From the NCBI GenBank assembly GCA_950295325.1, contig OX485803.1, forward strand, positions 14,506,001-14,570,000: a DNA stretch of 64,000 nucleotides. The letters are read 5' to 3'. The notes under the pieces were generated by a model that saw only the letters and a list, made by a program, of their open reading frames with translations, was not told the DNA's origin and did not search any database. Origin of the DNA: Polytrichum commune. Lineage: Eukaryota > Streptophyta > Polytrichopsida > Polytrichales > Polytrichaceae. Positions 41,680 to 53,047 of this stretch are shown here, one piece after another (positions within the stretch are counted from its first letter, which is position 1; every line of letters starts with the position of its first letter). The position numbers were made by a program, and so were the translations under genes.

Positions 41680-44600
41680 ATGACGGAGAGCAGAGGCGAA
41701 GAGGTTGAAGGAGTAAGAGCAGGCCAGGGTTTTTCGAATGAGAGTAATAACGAGGATAAGGATGTACATGCCAATGAGCGAGAGCGACAGAGTCGTGAAA
41801 TTCAACTCGGTTTGCATCCTTTGCAGGTATGGTGTACATTCAGCTCATATTTTTTTCTTTACCTTGGCTTCAATCTTGCATTGTTCTGTCTGTAACGGCT
41901 ATTGATTTGGCTCAAATGGTAACATGGCCATGTTTTAGTTTCTGAGCACCGTGAGGGTTTAGGTGTTTGTTTCTGGTCCCTTTTTTTTCTATGAATTTTC
42001 TGCCAATACCTTTTGATCACTGCAGAAGTCATGTCGTGTCGTGTCGTGTCATTTGCACTTTCAGTTTACAGTAAAGTGAAGAACTGATTTTTTTTTTATC
42101 TTGGCTTCAGTCGTAGCATTTTTCTGTCTTCAAGGGCTATCGATTTGGCTCAAATGATTACATGACCAAGTTTTTTTTTCTGAGCACCGTGAGGGTTTAG
42201 GTATCCATTTCTGGTCCTTTTTGTTGTCTGCCAATTTCTGTTGATCACTGCACAAGTCATGTCGTGCCATTTGGAGTTTGTATCCTGCAGTTTCGGTTTA
42301 AGGTAGATGGTGCTAAAACCTTCACCTTTAGCGTTGAGCGTAGTTAATACTTCTATATTGGACTTAAAAAGTTCTAAATGATTAATTCACTTCAACGATT
42401 GACAGGGGATTCCAACGCACCAAAGTATGTCTTATTTTTGAATTCTGTATGCAAAAGTTATTGGGGTTCAAAGTTGCATTGATAGATGACCCAAAACCAT
42501 CAACACAGGAACCTGATGTTAAGGTGGTGGACATTCTCAGAATCAATGTGCACTTATTGTGCAAGATTTTTGGGTGCTGGTTTTAGCAACCTCTACCTTA
42601 CATTTCTAGTCACTCTTTTTCTGCAAATTTCTGTCGATCACTACAGAAGTCATGTTAAGGGAAGTGGGTCTTAAGTGGACACTTCTCTGTCTGCACCCAC
42701 TTCTTGTAGGATATGAAACACATCACAATGAGTTCACGATAATTAGCAAATCCAAATCATGCCCATAGCCACTTTCCTCATAAATTATGGAGCTTGAATG
42801 AATACCCTCTTCATTGTCAAAGTGAAAATTCTCTTGAGTTATTAAATAATCATATAGGTCCCCCCATTGATGCTGACTATTGCGTCTTGAATGGCTAGCA
42901 AAAATATTGAGCATTTAATTCAATCTGTTCAACACATATCGCCTTTTTGGTGTCCATTCTTAGATTCACACCCAACCATACACCACACAAATATAGGTGT
43001 GTGTACACAGAATTAGATTATACACAGAGTTAGGCACATTTACCTTATGTCATGTTGTATGGATTCTGGAGTTTGTATGTTGTAAGTAAAGGACTGAATT
43101 TATGAGTTGTTTTGTGCTGTCTAATCATCATCAGCATAGGTTTGTCTTCTGGTATACACGAAGGACACAAGGGATCAGGTCGCAGACCTCATATGAGGAC
43201 AACATGAAGAAAATTGCTGAATTCAGCACTGTGAGTTTAACCCTTGTTTTCTTTTTACTAATGCTATATTGGCAACATCCAAGTCTGGTTTCATTATCAA
43301 TGTGAAAAACAGATGGAAATCAAATCAGAGAGGCATATTTTCTGCTGCAAGTGAATTTTTGGTGAATAAGTTGTAACTTGTACGACAAGTTCCTGTTCAG
43401 AGCTATTCATTTGACCTCCATGAAGGCATAGTGACATCTGTTTTAGGGTTATGCCACAAAATGCTGTCAAGCTTATAATCTTCCATGAATTTTCAGGTGG
43501 AGGGTTTTTGGGGTTGCTATGACCACCTCACCCGGGCTTCCCTGCTGCCAAATCCAACGGATTTTCATCTCTTCAAGGAGGGCATTCGGCCCCTGTGGGA
43601 GGTATTACCAATATTTTTCCTTGCTCCAAGATGAATTGCAAAACTAAAGTGGGGTTTTTTTTTCTTTTATTTCTATCTCTTGTTCACTTGCCTAATGGAT
43701 AATGAGTACTAAGGTATATGGCTCTATTGTAGGCACTTTAACTCCGCACTCAATTTTGGCTGTTGGATTGGATTGGGAATTGTCTCCTTTGGTCAGCATT
43801 TGGGGATCACAAAGATTGTGATTTTAAATTTCAGAATTGGAGTCGAGATGCAAAAGTTATAAGAAATCAAAGTGAAAATTCCCTTTTGCTTGTTAATGAT
43901 CACATAGATCCTTCCAAGTGTGTTAGCTTTTGGTTCTTAACCGTTCTCTCTTGTTTTTTTTGTTTGTGCTCTTATAGTTAATAAGAATCGTGGTCTATGG
44001 AACCTAAAATGATATCTAAATTCTGAGCACATAGTCCAATCTTATTGTGACATGAGTCTTTGTGGTGTCTGTTCTCAACTACAAGCCTTGCCATATAAGC
44101 TTACCACTCAAATATATGCGTCTGATAAAGAAAAGTGACTACATTAGGCCCAAATACCTGAGTCAGGTTGCTTTGGAATTAAGAAGGATGCAGTTGACTA
44201 TAAGAGATTAAAGGTCTGTTCCCTATAAAGATCCTTAACCTTGCTCACTTTGATCAATTTCGAATCTTAAGCAGGCATGATCCTAGACCTAACTTCCCAG
44301 TTACGGATGGTCATTATGGCAGGATGCAGCAAATCGGAAGGGAGGAAAGTGGATTATTCGATTCAAGAAATTGGTGTCAGGTCGATTCTGGGAAGATTTG
44401 GTAAGAAAGTCATGGTTATACAGAAACACCAAACATTGTTGAGAAACATTGCAATTCAGGATTGAGAACATTGGGTTACTTTGACGTATATGAAGTGCAG
44501 GGAGTCCTAGATTGTATAACAGTCTAAGTCACTGATAAGGTAGACGTGCCTAGATTGGTTCCTTATCTTAATCAGACACCCATTTTTGAGAGGTATGTGG

Positions 44601-45931
44601 TTAGGTGTGGCTCCAAGAAGAGCTCCAAGAAGGGGTACCAAAAAGACGTGTTAAAAAGAGATTGGACTACATGCTCAAGATATGATAACCACTCTAAGTT
44701 TAGAAGTCAACATAAGTGGGGGACCTACATGACCATGTAATAAGCATGAGAATCTTCACTTTGATAATGAATAAGATTTTCATATGAGCTCTGAAAAGTA
44801 CAAAGAAAGTTTTGGATTTGCTAACCCTCTTGTACTATCATGTGTTTCATATCATAGGAGATCTGGGCTAGTGGGAAAAAGTAACCATTTAGAACCCATC
44901 TACCTTAGTTGTAATAATCTATTTCCATCCTTTTGAGATTTGATTAATTTTGTAACAATCTGTTTGTATATATGCTCACCAGAGAATTCACGATTCTGTG
45001 GTTTTACAGGTGTTGGCAATGATTGGGGACCAGCTGGATTATGGTGATACCGTATGTGGTGCTGTTCTGAGCATCCGCTTTGGGGAGGACATATTGAGTG
45101 TATGGAACCGAAATTCATCAAATAATCAGGTATAGCAAGTGTCTGGAGTGGCAGGTGTTTCTTAATCCTTCAAGGTCACTGGGTGCTCGTGAAAGTGAGA
45201 TGACTTGAGATGAATGATTTTCAATGCTCAAGTGATGTCCATACAAGAAAGAAAGTTCTTACAAAGCACATAACTGATTACATCTTTACAGCTGAAATCT
45301 AAATTCAAAATCTTGACATGGCATAAATCCTTGTATAAGATTTTGAATGTTAATATTCAGAATTTTAATAATATCAAGGTATTTTTTAAACTAATTATGT
45401 CTTAAGGCTCAAAACAAACCTATTTACAACACATTTTGAAGGATTGGAAAAATTACAAGCATTTATAGAATGTGGGCCCAAATGACTAGATAATGCATAG
45501 AACACATGTTGGATTGCTTCATTTATTTTACTGTATGTGCACATTATTTCAACCTATTTCTTAATTGGAGATTTTCATTAGTAGGGTAGAAGCTGTTTCA
45601 AGAAGAATCACTTTTTTAAGAAATGACTAAAAGTAGGAAAATAACAACAAAAAAATCAAATTTTCTTGTCTCAAAAGCATCTTCGGGGCCTTGGTGACGT
45701 TTAAAGGGTTAAGTACAAGATGTGTCTGATTTATAATATATTTTATATTTGTTGGCATTTAGAATGCTTATGTAGACCATGCCCTACTGCGCTGTGCAGG
45801 CAGTGATGGCTCTTCGTGATTCAATCAAACGACATTTGCACCTTCCTGCAGGCTATGTAATGGAGTATAAACCGCATGACGCCTCATTGCGAGATAACTC
45901 ATCATTCAGAAATACCTGGTTAAGGGGCTAA
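41680..45931 (+). CDS. NCBP: Cap-binding protein nCBP (eIF4E family, 4EHP type)
   Basis: Binds the mRNA 5' cap in the cytosol; plant nCBP is the class II eIF4E relative (4EHP). Exons are 41680-41826, 43135-43230, 43497-43601, 44323-44400, 45010-45129 and 45800-45931. All are GT-AG and phase 0, giving 225 aa. After a variable acidic N-terminus (1-44) the conserved order is HPLQHRFVFWYTRR (46-59), TSYEDNMKKIAEFST, VEGFWGCYDHL (Trp86), RPLWED (Trp115-Glu116, the cap-stacking pair), GGKWIIRFKK (Trp126), SGRFWEDL, GDQLDYGD, AVLSIRFGEDILSVWNRNS, DSIKRHL, and the nCBP-type C-terminus HDASLRDNSSFRNTWLRG. The start is chosen as the only ATG before the conserved core. Introns 1, 3 and 4 carry MITEs. 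No damage was seen. Confidence 0.96.
42299..42600. mobile_element. 302 bp MITE in nCBP intron 1
   Basis: Left end TAAGGTAGATGGTGCTAAAA followed by CC. Right end is GGTTTTAGCAACCTCTACCTTA, an inverse with one or two mismatches. A TA lies at each end. The interior has no ORF. The left end also occurs alone near 16394. Confidence 0.85.
42672..43047. mobile_element. ~376 bp MITE in nCBP intron 1
   Basis: Left 'taagtggacacttctctgtc', right 'gttaggcacatttacctta'. The whole length matches the copy in UDP-GALT1 intron 3. It lies 70 bp after the 302 bp MITE and 87 bp before exon 2, so this intron is largely transposon-derived. Confidence 0.75.
43770..44160. repeat. Degenerate copy of the same family in nCBP intron 3
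   Basis: Shares 'gggaattgtctcctttggtc', 'gcacatagtccaatct', 'ggtgtctgttctcaac', 'ctcaaatatatgcgtctgat' and 'attaggcccaaatacctg' with other copies. The ends are eroded. Confidence 0.55.
44536..44907. mobile_element. 372 bp MITE in nCBP intron 4
   Basis: Left TAAGGTAGACGTGCCTAGAT, right (inverse) TAAGGTAGATGGGTTCTAAA; the outer ~11 bases are almost identical. The interior reads as the reverse of the copies at 34902 and 42672 ('ttatcttaatcagacaccca', 'gagattggactacatgctca'). This is the best preserved example of the family in the window. Confidence 0.8.
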
Positions 45932-48900
45932 ACTAGTAGCCAGAGTGAATTAGGTGTACAGGATCCCAAGTATTCGAGAAGGAAGTTCAGAAAGTAAAGG
46001 GGGAAGCCAAAACTGTGAAGTAGCTCCCAACATCCATACCTCTCTGAGACTTTGGGTTTCAGATTGTGCTGAAAAGAAGCAAGAATTTTAGTTTTCTCTA
46101 CCAACAATTGGTGGTGGACTTGTCCTAGTTATTTGAATAACTAGGCATCTATCTACCCGTTGGTCTGGTCATTCCCTGCATATTGTGGGCACTTCCACCT
46201 CCACAAACAATGTTGACTGTCAACACAGATCAGGAATTGTCTCATCTGGTTACAGTTGTGGATTACACAGATTGTCATTTCAAGTTTCAGAAGGTGAGTT
46301 TGGATGCAAAAGTTTTAGGAGCCAAATGAAGATTCTCTTTTTGCTTAGAGAGGATCATATAGGCCTTCCCAACTGTTTTAAACTCTTAGATTTAGAATGG
46401 TGAATATTTTCTGAGCACATAGTCCAATCTCATCATAACATGTGTCTTTTTGGAACTTGCCATGTGGGTGAGTTGTTGTGGGAGGATTTCTGCAATTAAG
46501 TTCATAGAGATGGCAAAATATGTTCTCAAATTGTGCACCAGTCCATATTTTAATTAGAAGTGCCAACAGATGGACTTCTCCTACCTGGTGATAGTACTCA
46601 TGACTGCAGTACTGACATATTGGCAAAGCTTAGTATATGAGATATCTTATCAAGCTCCAAGGCCTCAAGTTGCCATTTTAAGTTCATTTTAAGTTCATTT
46701 TAATAGTGGATGCACAGGAGAACTTGCAATTGGGTCCATTTTGAGCTTGGGTTTTATGTTAGAACTTGTCATCCCTAGTGATTATGACATTTGGTTTTGT
46801 CAGTTGCCACTAATTTGTGTTGAAGTTCGATATCAATAATGCAATGAAACTCCCATCAACTAAACTTTCTAGTTTGAACTTAGCTCAATAATATGATTGC
46901 AACACTTGTAATACAACATTTTGAGAGGGTTCTATTGTCATACTATCAAGTTAGTGGGATCACTGTCAAAGGTTCAGGATGCATATCCATTTGGGGAGTT
47001 GATTTTCTTTTGGGAGCTTTTGGGAACTTAAATGTTGAATGAGCGGGATTGCCTATCCATGGTCCCTAGCAATATGAAGCCATTTCCCATGGGATGGCTA
47101 CGAGGGATTGTCAACCAAGGGGGTCACAATGGGGTAAGGAAGGTGATTTATTTCATTTAACAACTTTGAAATTGAGCAACATGACCATTGTTTGGCTATG
47201 ACTTGATTACATAAGTGCGGTGCAACTACTTGACCAAGGCATAACAATTAATTTCAAGATATGACATAGAAAACTTTCCCCAAATCGCATTCTTTTTGCA
47301 TTTTGTCTCGATTCAATAACAAGATTTGAGAAAGGTAATTCCTATTGCAGACCAAGCAATTATTTATGTTAAGGTTATACCAACTATGAAAATAGCTCCC
47401 ATGTTGTGCAAGATTGAGTTGAGAAGAGTTGGTACTGTGCCCCTTGATTGCAATGCAACTTATGCAATGGATGATGAACGAGAGAAATCAAGAATGACCA
47501 AAGAAATTGATGAACTTGCAATTCTTATTGCAAAAATGAAGATTTGAAGACGAGTTTCTCATTCAAGAAATATGTGGAGATGAATGAAGAGGATACTGTG
47601 GAAGTGGAGTAAAGTGACAAAGTTAGCAGTGGGAAAAAAATAGTTTTAGCTTGGACTCAATGAATGACATGGTAGATATTAATAAGCAAAATGTTCAATA
47701 TTACCTATTGTTAGACTCAGTGATGAAAAATGTCTAATGGGGAAGTTCGACAATATTAGTGTTGCCATGATGAACCTCGAGCAACACCAACAAATAACTA
47801 GAACTTTTATTCAAGTCTACATAAGGAGGTGAACATTTTTCCACCAATTTTCTCACTCTCTTTGTGCATTACACTTGGACGGGTTTGCTTAAAACCTCAG
47901 CTAATTGAAAGATTTTTTAAAATCTAACTTGGATTTAATTGTTAAAAAAATCAAGTCTCAAATGCATTATTATTATTACAGAATGGTCTATGCATTAGGA
48001 ATCTCTAAAATGGTCCACCTTTTTGTAGGTGGAAAAGTTTTAGTGGCCAATGATTGTTTGTAAGAGTAATGATATTAGGTTAAGTTGAACTCTACCCTTG
48101 AAGAAGAAAAGCAAACAAAGACTATTTCTTTTATTTGCACGACATGAGAATGGGCATGTTCACTCATGCATGGTCATGTTTTAGGTAAGGAGACTTATAT
48201 GGGTTTAATGCCTATGTTAGTAGGTGGGGCAATGAACTAGAGTTACACAAAGTTACATCAAGTAAGGGGAGTGTAGGTGATAATGTAAGTGGTGACTTGT
48301 GTAAAAGCTGCATTTCTTTAAGACTCCGGAAATTAGATTAGATACTTTAACAGATTTAGGTTGTTGGGTGATTAAGGAGCGTTGGGGTTTAAGAAGATAT
48401 GCGACCTGGTCCAGGCCCGGGGGGTGGACTCTTCATTGGAAACTTAAATGATTTGTGTGGGTCACTATGAAATTGAACCCTCTTATATATAAGAAGTTTA
48501 TGAAGAAAACTTGGGTAGGTCACTCTATAAGATTTTTGTACACCACATGCGGCAGAGAGGTATTCGTTTAAGGTTATTTACCTTCAAGGCTTGAATTAAA
48601 AGCTCCCTATAATTACTTAATTCTCTAAAATGGATTTCTTTTTTTTGCACCCTACCATTATTTATACTGCCCATGTCATTGCAATTTTTTGTAGTCTATA
48701 TTCCTTTTAATTAAAAGAAGTTAATTTAAAAGTGTATGCAATGCAAAAGTGGTGAGAATAAACATGGCAACAAAAAAACATAAAGCATGCTTATCATTGC
48801 AAAAACTAAGTGCAAAAACTTATCATACATGTGAAAGACTTGTGCTTACCAAAACAAATCTTAACTTGTGCAAAATATGTGTATTGTTAACCACATCACA

Positions 48901-49454
48901 AAAGAACAAGTGTGATAACATAATGTATACCACTCCAAGACCATAACATGAATGATATCATACAATTGCAAGTGACTAAGAACACAAGGATACTTAAGTA
49001 TAATGCAATTTAAAATTTGCTTTAAAATTTGCAATTTTACAACCCATAGAACATAACCTTCATGCATTAAAAAGAAGGCTTAGGGTGGAAACACAACAAG
49101 AGTGAGCTTCTGTTCACAAACACAACACCCGCTCCGTAAAAATTTGACCCAAACACAAAAAAAAACCCGCAATCATTGCAACTATGCAGAAGTCCTATGG
49201 TTCCCTACAAGTCTGTGCATGTGGGTTTAGGGTATGCAAAACCAAACAAACCTATGTAACCATGTTCCATACCTTAGTGTCCAATCATGCACCAAAGAAA
49301 CAAACAATTTATGACAAAATAATATACGAACGTCAAGATCTAAGAGTATGGGTTACCCAAATTCCCACATTGTCAACCGAACCATCACCATGATGGACAA
49401 AGATTTATTGCGGCTAGCCTGACTTGAGATGCAAACGGATTGCATAGAGGTCCG
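45932..49454. other. Intergenic region downstream of nCBP
   Basis: The first ~200 bp is the likely nCBP 3' untranslated region. A degenerate copy of the dispersed MITE family lies at 46195-46460. A 73-codon frame at 47326-47547, with Lys/Glu-rich content, may be a decayed transposon piece, but nothing identifies it. The dispersed repeat shared with 5.7 kb is at 48390-48510. No gene is supported. Confidence 0.5.
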
Positions 49455-50844
49455 TTATGTCGAGGTGTGCAAAGAGCTTGTGTGAAGGTAGTTGGGCATT
49501 GGGCTATTCAAAATCCATGACTTACGCAGGAGCTCCATGTGGGCGTCGAAGTTATCAACAATTGTCAGCCCTTGAAATGCATGCCGGTGTGGAGGAAACG
49601 CAATGACATCGGATTGTGAAAGCCAAAACACACCAAATTCCACCATGGTACCCTACTGTTTCCCCCAATCTCCTTGTGACATTCGATGTAGAAGATTTTC
49701 ATCACTCCATTTGTCATGCACCTCTCCATGAGGAGTGCCCGCAACACCATGGGCACAAGGGGGACCCCGGAGTGACACCCGGGACTTGTGGCGCCATTGG
49801 TGAGAGGGCCCAAGTGATTCTAATGTGGGTCAGGGCCCCGGGCGTTGAGAACGCCTCCCACCCATGGAGACTAGGAGTCACGAGGGTAAGGCCATAGGCT
49901 ATGAGTAGCTTTATGATGTCCAAATTCTAGAATGCATAAGAACACCTCAATTGGAGGTGTGAGCTAAGAGATATGGCAATTTGAGTGGGACAGCAATGAC
50001 CTGGGAGTGGCGCCCGGGACTGCTAGGGTTTGAACAGCCATATCTTCCCCAATACTTGCTTGAATGGGGACATTCAGGAGTCTACTGACATCTACGCATA
50101 GAGTAGATATCAATGAAGTGGTCTCTTGATAGAAAAAGAGATCATATGGCAAAGTTATGGGGGTCTGAAGCTGTTGGAGGCTTCTAGCCCCAACAGCTAA
50201 GGGAAAATGTTTACTTGGCTCCAACTCTTAGGAGAGAGACAAAAAGCTTCTTGACGGTGGGGTAAGGGTCTTGCCAGAAGTCCTAGAGGCTTATATGGGT
50301 GAGGTGGCGTGGCCAACTGAACCTACCCGAGGCCGAACGGCATGGCCTCCATGGGCATTGGCCCAACGTGGGGCCATAGTTGCCTATTATGGTTTGGGTT
50401 GTTATAGTGTTGCTCCGCCAACGCGATGATCAACTTAAGATTGGACTTTCATGGATGGAAGTCCACATCTAACCATTGGTTACCGATTAAGGGGAGAGTC
50501 CCAAATGCAATTGTAGGAGGGTTGGTCCCCTACCTATGAGCTAAAGAGGTCCGTGGTATGGGGAGCTAACCATTCACATGGTGGAATGCGAAGGGTTAGC
50601 GTTCGTGACTCTTGCTAGAATTGAGAAATGATTAAAATAATTAAGGAACGCTAGCAAGGGTTGCGACACCATTACCATTAAAGTCCCAAGACTTTAGCAC
50701 CCATATGTTGTCTTCTTGCAATGATCACTTTAAATCCCTCTTCATCTTCTCTACATGTTCAGGATACCGCTCCCACAAGTCATTTAGAACTAAGGTTGAG
50801 TTCATATGGTGTTCTAGAGAATCAGTATTCCCTGTGGAACCCAT
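49455..50844 (-). pseudogene. Unknown coding-like remnant split by a solo LTR
   Basis: If the solo LTR (49712-50668) and one CCATT duplication are ignored, a minus-strand frame is continuous across the insertion point (…VLKSWDFNG|NGVMKIFYIECHKEIGG…). Upstream it begins at an ATG at 50844 (MGSTGNTDSLEHHMNS…) and has one in-frame TGA near 50736. Downstream it shifts frame near 49565, where an overlapping frame continues to 49455 (GLTIVDNFDAHMELLRKSW). So it has a nonsense codon, a frameshift and an LTR insertion. I do not recognise the protein. It ends about 100 bp from the left inverted repeat of the MULE, which may have truncated it. Confidence 0.45.
49712..50668. mobile_element. Solo LTR (957 bp), TSD CCATT
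   Basis: Starts TGTCATGCACCTCTCCATGA and ends GGGTTGCGACA, the TG...CA form of an LTR. CCATT lies directly outside both ends (49707-49711 and 50669-50673), a 5 bp target duplication made by retroviral-type integrases. The sequence aligns along its length with 59068-60063. No internal retrotransposon region is present, so it is the product of LTR-LTR recombination. Confidence 0.92.
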
Positions 50845-50951
50845 AATCCTAGATCTTCAGAGCCCTAACATTACCGAACCCAAATGTCTTAACTCTATCC
50901 CGGACTCCGAGGCATGCCAGACCTGCGTCAGACCTCGGTTACTGCAGTGCG

Positions 50952-51178
50952 CGACCCGGGCCGGTCTGGAGCCCCTCCCGCCAGCCCCAGCTGCCACGCG
51001 GTCACCCCCTCGCGCCGGCCACGCTGTCAGCCCCAGCCACCCTGTTGCCATAGCCTCCACGTATGCGCGCCCATCCCTTGAGGCGGGACATGCCATGCAT
51101 CATACCATTGATGCAGACCATGGCCTTCAGCCACCCATCTATGCGGTGATCGCACTCCATCCTCGGGGAGTGTGATCA
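50952..51178 (+). repeat. Left terminal inverted repeat of the MULE
   Basis: GC- and CpG-rich. Shared with the right arm, in order, are 'cgacccgggccggtctggag', 'cccagccaccctgt.gcca.ag', 'catgc(a)tcataccattg', 'cacccat(c/t)(c/t)atgcgg' and 'cctcggggagtgtg'. The left arm carries a ~45 bp insertion (tgccacgcggtc...) not present on the right. The outer limit may lie a little before 50952. Confidence 0.85.
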
Positions 51179-51429
51179 TTGCACACCTTATAAAAATGTG
51201 GCTCAGCCAACCCTGATTCTTTTTTGTAACCTAGACGCTCCATCATTGTTGCTGCAATGAGTGTGTTGCATGAAGCGATGCTCCAGCAACAATGATGGAC
51301 TGAGGGATTTGCGGCGGAGGAGCACAGTTGGAGCGTTGCGGTGCAGGACCACAGTTTGGAGCGTTGGTGATCAGGGGACGTGGTTACAAGCAAGGCGAGT
51401 GCTTCCCATTATTTTTCTAAACATCCAAT

Positions 51430-51645
51430 CGCCCATCGCTTGTGAGTGATTGGATGTTACTCATTTCCTGCATAGTCAAGGGTTAGGGCGCATTGCACTG
51501 TCTTTTTAGGTGTGATGGGTTAGGTACAAAAGTGATGAAATGTGATGTGCAAGATCCGGCAATGATGTTTGTAACTTACTCATTTTCTGCAAAGTCCAGG
51601 TTTAGGGCGCACTGGAGTGTGTTTTAGGGTGTGAAGGCAAGCGTA
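51430..51645. repeat. Two sub-terminal ~125 bp repeats, left side of the MULE
   Basis: 'ttactcatttcctgcatagtc' plus 'agggttagggcgcattg' recurs as 'ttactcattttctgcaaagtc' plus 'aggtttagggcgcactg', about 122 bp apart. Confidence 0.65.
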
Positions 51646-51649
51646 GCCA

Positions 51650-53047
51650 ATGATGTCATGAACGCTGATGAGAGAGATCATGTAATCACGATTGCAATAA
51701 CACTCAATTTGCTTGAATGTCCTACTTTGGAATCATGCCAGTCATGTTACACATGGCATGATTCCATTATGAAAGTTGTAGTGCCGCTTACTATGGATTC
51801 AGGTGAAGCTGCTTCTTAGCTATGCTCTTTTCCTTTCTGTGCAGATACAATCACCGACGCCTGCCAATTCGCCGCACAACGTTCGGAGCTGCAGTCGCGG
51901 AGCGTCCCCAGCCAGTGGTTACAAGGACCGCGCGCCAGCAACGGATCGCTTACTATGTTGTAACATGCCTCAACTTCCGCCTTTTTTGTGCCACCTTTTT
52001 TTTTACCTTGTTTTTAGGTGGCTCAGCTTGTTGTTATCTTATGTATGCATACGCCTTGTCACTGTGTGCGGCACCTCCGTCGCACGGAGGCGTGACATTA
52101 TTCCGCAGCGGCATCTGCAATGAGTGTGTAAAGTTTAGGGCTCCTTAGTCGACGTGGTTTGGGGCGATGTCATGTATGCTTAGGCCTAAAAACTGTTGGA
52201 GGCACTTGCTTCGCGTGCTCACGCCACTTTGTTATGGGTTTAAGGCAGTTTCTCCGTTCGCATGGCTCCGCAGTACTCCGCAGTACAGTCTGATGGTAGT
52301 GTGTAGGATTTACGGCGATTTAGTTGACGCGGTTTGCACAGTGCCCGGTGTATGCTTAGGTGTACAGGCGATTTAGGTTCCAGGCCCCTCTTCAGAGGCA
52401 CCGCAATATTACAAACTATACACTGCTGTGAGGTTGTAGGGTATACATAGCTTTCACATATGCAGAAGAACTGTTTGTGTAGCACTTACCCCCCCTTCAG
52501 ATGCACCGCAATATTCGAAACTATACACTGTTGTCAGGTTCTAGGGTATACAGAGCTTTCATAGATGCATAAGGACCGTTTGTGTAGCACTTACCCCCCC
52601 TTTAGATGCACCGCAATATTCGAAATTATACACTGATGTCAACTTCTAGGGCATAGAGAGTGAACAAAGGTTCATACAAATTGTTTGTAGCACTTACACC
52701 CCCTTGACATGCACCCCAATATTCCACATTATGTAGTGTACTCAGCTTCTAGGGTACAGACAGGGAGCACATACGCATACAACTTGTTTCTTGCACTAAC
52801 CCCCTTGAATGGCAACGCAATATTTGTCTGTGTGAACTATAATCGACTGGTTTAGGGTTTAGCGAGCTAGTAGGATAGGGTAGTGGGCGTTCTTGGACAT
52901 GGCCGTGGGCGGGATTCTTCCCACGGAGGGACAGAACATGATCATCCCCATTCGGCGCGCCACAAACTCCCCCCCCCCCCCTCCTTGAGGCTGGCGCCTC
53001 AAAGTGCATTGTTTCTTGCCATTGACCTCCATTATGGATTGCAGAGG
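51650..53047. other. MULE left sub-terminal non-coding region
   Basis: Non-coding apart from the repeats. Duplicated words ('tagtcgacg.ggttt', 'tgtatgcttagg') occur at 52147-52185 and 52320-52360. Open frames at 51803-52148 overlap in several phases and look like shadows. The segment should contain the promoter of the unknown MULE gene. Confidence 0.5.
52380..52822. repeat. Four to five tandem copies of a ~105 bp unit
   Basis: The word 'caccgcaatatt(c/a)' recurs near 52399, 52506, 52611, 52714 and 52815. Each is followed by 'aaactatacactg.tgtcagg' and 'ttctagggtata.agagctt', and preceded by 'gcacttacccccc'. Divergence increases rightwards. It lies just upstream of the unknown gene. Confidence 0.85.

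Noticed and set aside
47326-47547. 73-codon Lys/Glu-rich frame
   Set aside because: Too short, no neighbouring exons, no motif. Mentioned only in the intergenic entry.
50705-51175. 156-codon plus-strand frame
   Set aside because: It lies in the MULE terminal inverted repeat and the flank of the split remnant. Openness reflects GC-rich repeat sequence; the opposite strand is also open.
51803-52148. Overlapping ~107-codon frames in the MULE left region
   Set aside because: Two phases are open at once and include a poly-T-derived Phe run. The sequence contains local duplications and no recognisable domain.
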